This document shows, piece by piece, positions 35,641 to 44,939 of a stretch of DNA of 64,000 nt. Numbering within the stretch: position 1 is the first letter of the stretch; the number at the start of each line of letters is the position of its first letter. The notes under the pieces are model-generated. The model made no database searches. It was not told where the DNA came from and saw only the letters and a list, made by a program, of their open reading frames with translations. Source of the DNA: Rotaria socialis (taxonomy: Eukaryota > Rotifera > Eurotatoria > Philodinida > Philodinidae); contig CAJNYU010002705.1 in the NCBI GenBank assembly GCA_905331475.1, positions 42,600-106,599 on the forward strand, given 5' to 3'. Made by a program: the position numbers and the translations under genes.

Positions 35641-36442
35641 TTGATGACGGTGATTCTTCATTTGTCACTTCTTCGTCAAATGTTGAAGAGATGTCATATT
35701 TTAATTTTCCACAATTTTGACATCGTTTTATTGATTCTGCATTACTTACTGAACATTCATCACATTTCCAACAATTTTCATTTGTATCAATGGATTTTTC
35801 AGAATCCATTTGCCGCACAGGATCGCTTTCTTCTTCAATCTGTAACAACGAGGTATAATTTAAAGGGGTGTGGGTGCGGATGTTGGTTTGGGTGGGGGTC
35901 TGGGTTTGGACTGTTTTGTTCTGCGGGCCCACACCCACCCATCGCTAAAAACTCTAGAAATTTCTGGAACATTCTACTAAGTGCCATATCATTAAAATGG
36001 ATTATATAAAACTGTAGATAGTTGTGGAACATTCTGAAACAGTCTACATATTTCTAGAACTTTCTAGAAACATAGTAGGCCTCTATTTTGACTCTTAATC
36101 GTTTACCTTTAACCTTTAACCTTTGACCTTTGGCCCGGCACAGACACACACACACACAGACACTGAACATTATATATATAGATAGAAGCAACTTACATTT
36201 TCAGATAGATCATCAACATCTTCTGTAGATTGTGTAATTGTTGTCGCAGTATCGCGAGAAAGTGCATTGGTAATGGCTGACTGTTGATGGCATATAGGAC
36301 AATCCGACTTGTTGCGTGTGTCAAGACGCTTTTGAGCACAACTTCGATGAAATGTATGATGACACTCTGTGAGTATCACATCATCTGTAGCTGTTAGTTC
36401 ACCCTCACATATGTGACATTCGCTTTTAGTCAATAAAGACAT
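35641..36442 (-). CDS. RING-H2 and RanBP2 zinc-finger exons; likely 5' end of the PARG gene
   Basis: Exon 1 (36442-36197) starts with ATG after an A-rich leader. It encodes a full RING-H2 finger with ligands C9, C12, C27, H29, H32, C35, C48, C51 (SECHICEG, TECHHTFHRSC, DCPIC). Exon 2 (35839-35641) encodes an acidic stretch and a textbook RanBP2-type finger: WKCDEC, then SVSN, then RCQNC. Exon 1 ends at a strong donor (AATGTAAGT). Exon 2 ends at GTAAGAAT with one leftover base, which fits the acceptor of the large PARG exon at 35102. The joined product would be about 2556 residues: RING, RanBP2 finger, PARG, PBZ array, membrane repeats. RING-H2 fingers usually act as ubiquitin ligases; RanBP2 fingers bind ubiquitin or RNA. 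The finger calls are firm; the join to PARG is inferred. Confidence 0.75.
35865..35940. repeat. Telomere-like repeat, G-side then C-side, inside presumed intron
   Basis: GGGGTGTGGGTG and further T/G-rich units (35865-35910) are followed by CCCACACCCACCC (35928-35940). The order is the same as at 24102 and 25364. It lies between the RING and RanBP2 exons. Confidence 0.65.
35957..36069. promoter_or_regulatory. Heat-shock-element arrays
   Basis: Two perfect four-unit arrays of alternating nGAAn pentamers lie here: GAAatTTCtgGAAcaTTC at 35957-35974 and TTCtaGAActTTCtaGAA at 36052-36069. A weaker array with GAAcaTTCtgAAA is at 36027-36039. This is the binding pattern of heat-shock factor. The site is in the presumed first intron of the RING/PARG gene. 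It could act as an intronic enhancer or as a promoter for a transcript starting at the RanBP2 exon. Whether it is active is unknown. Confidence 0.55.
36100..36165. repeat. CCTTTAA tandem repeat and CA microsatellite
   Basis: Heptamer-like units ACCTTTA/ACCTTTG run over about 36106-36130, and a CA/GACA microsatellite over about 36139-36162. Both lie inside the presumed first intron of the RING/PARG gene. Confidence 0.7.
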
Positions 36443-38326
36443 CTTTTTAAATCTAAAATTGAAAAGTTCTTGATGTTATCCCTTTACTATTTATATATGA
36501 TGTGTATTCTACTGCGATAAGCGAGAAAATTATGGTAGAAATCATAATAGCAAGCGAGACAAAAACGTTTTTATCGATTGAATTAAAAGAAAATTCTCAC
36601 GGACTCAGTCATTCTTAATCACTATGAGTTCTATTGCGATGCGTAAGAAACATAATGCTTCTACAATTTTGTTGTTACTTATTGAGATTTATCAGGTGGC
36701 ATCCTCCGATTAATAAGTATCATGAAAATTTTGAAAAAGCTTTTTTCTAGAAATCTCGATTAGTAATGGTAGACTTCATACCCCGATACACATTTTTCCA
36801 AGGGTAAAAAGTCTAGATGCCTATCATTTTCCTATAAAAAGTTATTTAGATACTCATAAGGTTTCTTTTATTTTGAGACAGATATTAATTGGCAACGTTT
36901 TGCTTCTTGATTAGTAAAATAGTAAGTGTGAGAATTATACATAGAGTTTTTTATGCAGATCATCATTTTAACGTACTCTTATGTCTTCCGGTGATGACAG
37001 TTAGGGATAATACTCAATTTGCTGAACTACAACTACTGCAGCGATGGATACATATAGGATTTTATTGTTCCCTTTATGTTTATCATACTTATGCTACTAT
37101 CGCATCGGGACTAGGTCTAAAAGTTAACACATAACTGACTTGTATTTACTATCATTTGCAATCGTCATCAGTTTTTACAGTTGGTTATAATCATTGCAAA
37201 ATTGCTTCCATTATTGCAGAGATATTGTGTTGAAGAGGAGTTTATTTTTTGCGATCAGTTTTCTACGCAACAGAATACACTTAGAAATAATTAAATACTA
37301 TTCGAAGGGTTCGCTGTCGATGCGAAGTAAAAAGATGAAATAAAAGAAGAGAAACGTATTGAATGAATAGAAATTTATTAGGAATGAGAAAATCAAGCAG
37401 AAATGGATATTTCTTGTTTTTTTTTCTTCATATCTTGAGACTGGAAGTATTTAGTCATTTACAGTATTTGATATTAGAAAGAGAATTCTCGAGAGAAACT
37501 AAAATAATCAGTAATTAAATAGTTCGGTGTTCCTTTTATTGCTTGAAATTTTTTGATAGTATGTACGGTCGATTTTCTAATTAATTTTAAGGTGAGAAAT
37601 TTAGGATTTATTTTCATCAATAGAAGTCTTAGCCTATGAATATGTTCCTTTTCTTAGAGTCTCGATCTTGAACAACTACGATTAAACTGGAATAAACAAA
37701 ACTAATAAAATGAGAGGTTGAATCAATGGATATTCACTAGTCAATAGGAATGCACCGATTCCTGAAACATTTCATTTATGATCACATTAGGCTTTTTTTT
37801 ATTAAGAAAAGTTCTTTCCTGTGAAATCAAAAGCTATTTTTCTGTGTTGAATTCATCCGATTCTATTCGATGGCAAAAACAAGAAAAGTAGAAAATATTG
37901 ATCAGGTGTTCTTAAATTATTTTCAAATTAAAAAAAAACTAAACATCATCAGTTACATGATATGCTACCTGAAATCCTTATGTTGCCATTTTTTTCCTTC
38001 AGCCTAATCTAAACCGAGACTCTGAGAGAAATATACGTAACTTCGGAAGGGTAAAAAACTAGTAAATTAACTTAGATGTAGATCGACAAAGAAGTCAAAA
38101 CAAAAATTACTCTAATAGAAACAGTTTTAGGGAATCGAATTTTGAAAAACATTTTTTCCTCTTGCACTATCCAAAACCAAAGATGGCTAACTACTTCCAG
38201 TTTAAATAATTAAATACAAAAAAAAGACTGTCATTTGTTTTCAAAGATCAAAAACAAAAAGTGAATTCGAACAAATTTATCTTGATTGCTTGACAGAATT
38301 CATCCGGTATGCTGATATAATCAACA
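36443..38326. other. Intergenic, no firm gene
   Basis: AT-rich sequence between two minus-strand genes; the promoter of the RING/PARG gene should lie at its left end. A plus-strand frame at 36889-37134 has a varied sequence toward its end (LQLLQRWIHIGFYCSLYVYH) that could be a relic, but I recognise no family. Confidence 0.5.
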
Positions 38327-38595
38327 TCAAGGATGAGAATACTTCTTTCGATGGCGATCGCTGGAGTCGTGACATCCAGCACCAAATCGGCAAACTATTC
38401 TTTCGCTGCGATCAGAACTTGTTTGCTGTCGTGATGATCTATTAGATTGTGCTAATGGTGAAACTAAAACGAAGTTTTCATGAGAAAATACAAATATTAC
38501 AATTTAGTTTACCTCTTTCTTGCGTACTATTTATCGGTTTCACAATATGTTCGCCATGTGAATATTTAATACGATGATCATCTGATCGATTACGA
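38327..38595 (-). CDS. C-terminus of a PBZ zinc-finger protein (APLF-like), cut by assembly gap
   Basis: Two exons are visible: 38595-38513 (running into the gap) and 38463-38327, joined over a 49-bp intron in phase 1. The last exon ends with a textbook PBZ finger, VCRFGAGC, then DSSDRHRKKYSHP, and the stop codon follows at once. The layout is C-x5-C-x6-H-x5-H-P with the FG pair. The preceding exon ends a second finger (SDDHRIKYSHG) whose Cys pair lies in the gap. Tandem PBZ fingers at a C-terminus are typical of APLF, a DNA-repair histone chaperone that binds poly(ADP-ribose) at breaks. The linker is Ser/Gln-rich. The rest of the gene is missing, so identity beyond a tandem PBZ protein is inference. 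The start would lie in or beyond the gap. Confidence 0.75.
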
Positions 38596-38695
38596 NNNNN
38601 NNNNNNNNNNNNNNNNNNNNNNNNNNNNNNNNNNNNNNNNNNNNNNNNNNNNNNNNNNNNNNNNNNNNNNNNNNNNNNNNNNNNNNNNNNNNNNN
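38596..38695. other. Assembly gap of 100 N
   Basis: Exactly 100 N, a conventional gap of unknown size. It truncates the PBZ gene on its left. Confidence 0.99.
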
Positions 38696-40504
38696 TTGTA
38701 GGGCTTAGTTAGAACTATATATGGAGAAAAAATCACGCCGGTATCTATCTTCAATATTGAGATCCATGGGAGACTATTAACAGAATCCTACGTGAAAAAG
38801 ACTATGATATGTTTTAGTGCTCCTATGCGCACCCGTTTCCCAAGCTTTTCTGAAGCAAGTTTTTTTTGTATGGTTTTGTTCAGCATTTAGTGCCGCATTC
38901 AATGATATATAATTGGGTTATCAATAATAACTTTTAAGCGCACTATATAGTCAAGTTATCCCGTATATAGCTCTTGTATAAGCCGTATAAGAGATATCAC
39001 CTAGCTCGCAGGAAAAAAGTAGAAGATTCGCAGAAATTTTTATTGATTCGTCGTTTTGTATTAATTTCTTTTTGAACTATGTATAGTTAATAGGTGTTTC
39101 ACTATGGTTTTCAAATAGGGCCGTTTTTGCTAGCATATCCACCCCCGGCCTTTAGCGATTTAAACTATGGATTCGATTACCAAAATACGGAACAATGTCG
39201 TACTACCAGATCAACAAAAATTTCCAATTTTATGTCAACTTAAAACTGCTTCAGTTTTCTTGAGACCCTCATCTGACAGTGGACTCTATAAACGTAGCTT
39301 TTATCGTGCTACACTGCTCGATTGGTTCAAGTTCATTACCCAGGAGAATCATTCCGATAGTAGAATCCTATCGGATTCTGTCGGGGAGTCGGATCCCATA
39401 GGATTCGATAAGATCCGTTGTCGGATTCATTCACCTGGGTATGTAAGAGATTCTGAGAAGATTTGTAAAATTTATATCAACGGAAAAAATTGTTTGAAAG
39501 CAATCATTGTCGTCTTTTCATCAGAGATAGTTCTCAACAACAACAAAAAACACAGTCACTTTCCTAGTAGGATGCTCATAGCAGTTAGTTTAATAAGTCT
39601 GCTTTTCTGATTTTCTGGTAGATCATTCTTTGACACTTTTGATCTTTCTCTCTGCGGATCCACCAAAAGCAATTCAAATTCTAGATTTGACTATTATTTT
39701 GCCTGAGACTCACTTAGTTTTGAGTAAGCCTGTAAAGTTATCGAAATCAAATTAGATGACAATGCAAAACTCTTGAATCTACTTTATTTTTAGAAAATTT
39801 TACGAAAGTTATTAGATGTCAAGTAATTGAATGGCTGCACTACTTTTTCCATATTCTAATCTTTCTTTTGGTCATAACTTCTTATAACCTAGCGATGATG
39901 ATAACTTCGCAACCTTAATCAACACTAAGCACCCATACCACGCAGATCGATGGAAAGCCACCGGTTTACCGCGGTTCATTTTTATAAAAATGGATTAACC
40001 GGGGTTATATAAGCTATTTTGGCGACTTTAAAGTGTAAAAACCGACGGTTAATCGGAATTTCTCGATCGGTCTGTGCGACATGGGCAAAGTCCAAGTGTC
40101 CATTAATCGGATTTAATGCAACCCTACTTCTGCTTCCTTCAGATCGTAATGTCTTTTTAAAACACCTGAGAAGTTTAACGTTTTCTGGTATGATCGAACC
40201 CCTCTTACGGAATTTTCATAATTGGCTAGCCATTACTAACAGAGTTTTTCCGAAAAAAATTCATTTGGATTTTCTATCGGTTACTTCCGATAGGAATTTT
40301 CTTTTATAATATAGGTTATACTGATGCAGCATATCTGATTTATGAATTATATTTCTTCTTCCTTTAGACGCTACCTGAAAATTTTCTACCATTGCTTAAG
40401 AATGCGCATCTGATTCTGTATGCTTTCTACTTCTAACTTCCATGTTACGCTATTAACACTACGACACGCAAGATAGCATGAAATGAGTAAGACTTTCTTT
40501 TTCT
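38696..40504. other. Intergenic with repeat debris
   Basis: A 147-codon plus-strand frame at 39167-39610 crosses a patch of CGGATTC/GAATCC palindromic repeats (39350-39435). It has no family and I do not call it a gene. At 39955-40100 there are ACCGCGGTT and GGTTAAYCGG motifs related to the tandem repeat near 55217-55480. The missing part of the PBZ gene could lie near the left edge. Confidence 0.45.
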
Positions 40505-41344
40505 TGTAGCCATACTCAATATTCCTGCGAAAGCCAAATGGGCACAAAATGGCGTAACTATTGCTGGAGACCTGGGGTATGAAAAGAGCATTAATCAACT
40601 CGCGAATCCTCATGGTATCTTTGTTGACGATGATGAAACAGTGATGGCGTAGGAAATCGACTGGATCAAGTGCGTAGTCCATCTGATGTATTGACCGACA
40701 AAGAGACTGATAGTCTTATTATTTGCAATAGAGACAATCGACGAGTCGTACGATGCTCTCGTCATAGTGATACAATTCAAGGTGAAATCCTCATCAATAA
40801 TATCGTATGTTGGGGATTGACCTTAGACGACCATAGATCTCTGTATGTCTCTAATGACGAAAAGGATGAAGTTAAACGATACCAACTGGGAGATAAGATT
40901 GATACTCTAGTAGCTGGTGCCAATGGCACAGGTTCTCGCCTCAATTAATTCTACGTACCAATGTATTTTGTTGTTGATCGACAGAGGAATATCTATGTGT
41001 CAGACAAGTGGAATCATCGCATAATGAAATGGATTAAGGAAGCTAACGAAAGCATTGTCATCGCTGGAGGTCAATGTGAAGGAAATGCATTGGCTCAACT
41101 ATCGTGTCTTTCCAGAGTCTTCATCGATAATTCTAATACTCTCTACGTGGCAGACTCTGGGAATCATCGTGTGATGTGTTGGCCTCAAGGAGCAAAACAA
41201 GGCACTGTGATTGTGGGTGGGAATAGTCGAGGAGCAGAAGCAAATTAGTTTATTGGTTCATTTAATTTGTCCTTTGATCGGCATGGCAATCTCTGTGTTG
41301 TCGATCAGGATAATCATCGCGTTCAACGTTTTTCTATCGAATAA
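40505..41344 (+). pseudogene. Decayed NHL-repeat beta-propeller gene
   Basis: It aligns by eye along its length with the intact NHL gene at 6019-6966. The start reads NIPAKAKWAQNGVTIAG after a splice-acceptor-like TTCTTGTAG. The lesions are clear. After VDDDETVM about 30 codons (one blade) are deleted and the frame shifts, near 40645. A TAA follows SRLN at about 40946. A TAG replaces the Gln after GAEAN at about 41246. The final segment still reads LSFDRHGNL and DNHRVQRFSIE before the normal stop at 41342-41344. The remaining blades keep NHR(V/I)MKW-type motifs. It cannot make a full propeller. Confidence 0.85.
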
Positions 41345-41482
41345 ATTCGTGAATTGTTCTTCTTCTTCTCGGTTGAAAATAAATTGAATTGACTGAAAAT
41401 TATTTATTTTTCTTCGATTTCAATTTCACACGCGTGTAACGAGAAGCCTCCACCAGAGGAATGAAACCGAGGTTAATCGTAT

Positions 41483-41502
41483 ACACACACACACACACAC
41501 CG
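41483..41502. repeat. CA microsatellite
   Basis: About ten CA units immediately left of the long-inverted-repeat element. Confidence 0.85.
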
Positions 41503-42372
41503 GGTATGGATGTGCGGCGCCAGTGGCAACACCGAAAAACCCGTCACTTTTGTCACCGACAATGATTCTCAGTGCACACTGACAGCTTCAGCGCCACTGA
41601 TCACCGAAACATTGATCACACTGACACCGACATCACTGATGCGCTGATACCATCGGCGTCACTGGTAAGCCAGGCACACTGACTTCACTGATATCTCTTA
41701 ATTAATTGTTACATAATACTGCAAGATATGTGCTTTAAATAAACAAAGAGTGATCATAAAGTAGAAGCATGTTTTTATTTTTGTCGAAGACTTTTTCACT
41801 TATAACTTATTTATCTAATTCTTCGACGAAAATGTATTCATTTTCTTCACGTTTCTAATACTCTAACTATTAATTTTCCTGAAAAATATATGCATCTACT
41901 TTATGATCATTCTTGATAAAATAAAATAAAATAAAATAATATAAATAGGATTTAATTTTGATAATTAAATACAACATTCGTGTTAAACAAAAAATCACTG
42001 ATTAAAATATTTTTTCTATTTCTATTAGTATTTTATCTTCATTAAATCATTGTTTAATGATTGAAATTAAATTGGCTTCACATAAAAAAGAAAAACATTG
42101 AAAAACATGTTGTATTTAATTGTGATCATTATTTGTTTATTTAAAGCACATGTCTTGCAGTATTATGTAACTATTAATTAAGAGATATCAGTGAAGTCAG
42201 TGTGCCTGGCTTACCAGTGACGGCGATGGTATCAGTGCATCAGTGATGTCGGTGTCAGTGTGATCAATATTTCGGTGATCAGTGGCGCTGAACCCATCAG
42301 TGCGTACTGAGCGTCGCTGTCGGCGTCTATCGGTGTTCAGTGAACGCACACCGCACATGACTAACACCGGGC
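41503..42372. mobile_element. Element with about 280-bp inverted repeats
   Basis: The left arm (41503 to about 41790) and right arm (about 42095 to 42372) are inverted copies. Both carry ATGTGCGG near the outer end, then a CACTGA/CAGTG-rich stretch (CACTGATCACCGAAA against TTTCGGTGATCAGTG), then TTAATTAAT and the AAAGCACATGT block. The AT-rich centre has an AAAAT pentamer run at about 41918-41940. There is no coding capacity. I found no clear target duplication, so the superfamily is open. The size and arm length fit a foldback-like or long-TIR non-autonomous element. Confidence 0.65.
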
Positions 42373-43294
42373 AAGTACACCAGATTGATTCTTGGTCAAA
42401 ATTTCTCAGAAATTCGTGAAGAGAAGAAATATTGAAGTCAACTTATTGATCTCTTTACTTCCATCTATCTGCATGCATTTATCAAGAAACTTGGAAAAAA
42501 AACCGTCGAAGATATAAATGATTTTTGTTGAAAGTGCACTTATTACTTAGACATTCCATAGGGTATTATAAAATTACAGAACAGTCTACTGACGATAACA
42601 GGAATTTTTTTGACAATATCAATAGTATCTAATTAGGCTTTGTTTGGGTCTGTGCATTGTTTAAGTTATGTATTGAATGGCTGCATATTTATATAATATT
42701 GAATACAGCAAATGACATTCATATGCATTATTTTTAAAAGAAAGAAACCGTATTGTGTCTTGTTACTGTCTCGTGATGCACTCATCCGTACTACGATGAA
42801 TGTTTAGATATGTGTTCCCAATTATTTAAGTTAACTTATATGCAATCAGATAAATAGTGATCGATTGACCGAAGTCATAGGTTGAAGACTTGATAACTTG
42901 TAATATCAAAGAAGTCGTCCTAGGTGTATTGTTTTTAACAATGTAAAGATGATCATAAGTACCATTGGCAAAATAATTTTTTACAAGAGGGAAAAGGCGG
43001 ATTTGGGATTTTGAAAATCCCAAAAATCCGTTTTTTTCCCTTGATTTTTTATACTACAGAATTATAAAACTACTGAAGCAAGCGAAAAACAAATATTATT
43101 TGAATTCTTGTAATATTCATTAGTATTAAGTCAAAGAATTATTCTTTTGTATATGCTTTTTAATATATTTTTTTATTTGAGAGAAAAAAATTAATTACCA
43201 GTATTTTAATTATAGGGGAAAGGGGTTCATGACACCGATATATTAGAAGACTTTTTTCGTAAGATACAAAGTCAATAATAAAATGAAAATAGAA
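42373..43294. other. Intergenic with a long hairpin
   Basis: No gene is seen. A hairpin with arms of about 25 bp and a very short loop lies at 42987-43041 (CGGATTTGGGATTTT against AAAATCCCAAAAATCCG, extended by GGGAAAA/TTTTCCC). Confidence 0.55.
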
Positions 43295-44684
43295 TTATTT
43301 GTCCATGAACATTCCACCCGAGTCACTCATGTCATCAAAACCATCGTATTCTTCATCTGAAAATGAAATAAATAGAAATTAAAGTTAGATAACATCATTA
43401 TTACATCAACATCCTACTTACCATGAAGACGTACAGTAATTTCACCTATCAATTGCATGAAAACTGACTCTAGAAATATCATAATTTTTACTTGTTTGGC
43501 TAGATAATAAAAAAAACTTACCACAGTGTTTCGGTTGGTTTTCAAAAGGAGGTACTAGGCAACCAATATATCTCAATGGATCCTTTTCACTACTACTGCT
43601 GCTGCTGCTAGAAGAGTGGTGTGATTCTGATGATTTCCCATATTTGGGTGTTCCATTGCGAAATCTTCGTAAATGTTTACTAATCTTTGTTTGATCAGCA
43701 TCATTGGCAGATGTTGGCGCGCAACGATCACAACATTCATCAGTACTAAAATCAGCGGGAATAATATAAGTACGACACTTGAGTGTTGGACATTCACTAG
43801 CATCGCATTTTGGATTAGCTATTCGACAAAAGAAAAGTACCGAAATTGATTACTAGAGCAATAGCAGTAGTTGATACTTACTAACACATCGTGGACAACA
43901 AATGCGTTGAGTCGGTATTGCTGGTAAATTATTTTCACAATAGATCTTTGAACACCTAGCACTTGCACAAAACTCTGTAAAAATGCTTCGAATAATTTAA
44001 ATGCAAATAAAACAACATTAACTTACGTAAGTTCTTCTGGATTTGAGCAAGATCAGTAGACGGATTTTCGAGCGCTTCTAATAGATTAACAGATGAAACA
44101 TCCGATCTTACCTCTAATGCCGTTTCTGATTGATCTGATGAATAATCCACTGCGAAATCCGGTGTCGTCTTTTTATCATCAACCGGCTTTTTGGCTGTTA
44201 AAATGCGTGGCTCAATCAAAGGTCTAGCGTTCACTGGCTCAGCTGTTGACTTATTTGATGCATTATTCACCTTGGAATTCGGTATCACGGCTTTATCATA
44301 AACGGGCTTTGCGGCTGTTAAAATGCGTGGGTCAATCAGAACTATCGGGTTCATAGGCTCAGCTATTGGGTTATGTGATGCCGTCGTGACCTNTGTTAAA
44401 ATGCGTGGCTCAATCTGAGGTTTAGCGTTGATTGGCTCAGCTGTTGACTTATTTGATGCATTATTCACCTTGGAATTCGGTATCACGGCTTTATCATAAA
44501 CGGGCTTTGCGGCTGTTAAAATGCGTGGTTCAATCAGAACTTTGGGTTTCATCAGCTCAGCTATTGGTTGATGTGATGCCGTCGTGACTTGATCTGTATT
44601 TAATATTGCCATTCCATTAACTGTTCCATTTTTACATGAACAGTAAAGCATAGCTATTGTTACGAGCAAAACTTGTATTTTCAT
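43295..44684 (-). CDS. Secreted Cys-rich protein with internal repeats and VWC-like modules
   Basis: Exons 44684-44027, 43974-43882, 43818-43522, 43469-43422 and 43356-43295 join in phase to about 385 residues. The start at 44684 is chosen because MKIQVLLVTIAMLYCSC is a signal peptide; an upstream in-frame Met lies at 44741. The first exon encodes two copies of a 65-residue unit (VTTASH, NPIAEPM, IEPRILT, KPVYDKAVIPNSKVNN). A single N sits at the repeat junction (44393), so the copy number is probably collapsed. Exons 2-3 carry two short Cys modules ending CCPRC and CCDRC, like degenerate von Willebrand C domains. A Ser-rich run and an acidic C-terminus (DEEYDGFDDMSDS) follow. It is probably extracellular; its role is unknown. 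Confidence 0.8.
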
Positions 44685-44939
44685 GATACTGTTTTTCGTT
44701 GAAGAACAAAATAAGACTAAAGATTCATCGAACACTTTCATATATACTTTTCTTTTGATGTATTCAACGCCTACTAAATCACAAATGGTGCCCTTTTCTT
44801 TCTATTGTTTGTGATCGAAACGCAAAAAATAATATATCAGGGTGAGCATATATATTTAATGGGATGGTTAGTTAGTTACAACGCGCATCAGTCGTTTTAT
44901 TATCTTGACAATGTCGATAATAGAAGAAGAAAAAATGAT

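Noticed and set aside
35840-35938. Alternative start of the RanBP2-finger protein at 35938
   Set aside because: The extra N-terminus is Thr/Gln repeats translated from the telomere-like tract, and a good acceptor sits at 35840.
39167-39610. 147-codon plus-strand frame
   Set aside because: Built partly over a CGGATTC palindromic repeat patch; no recognisable family.
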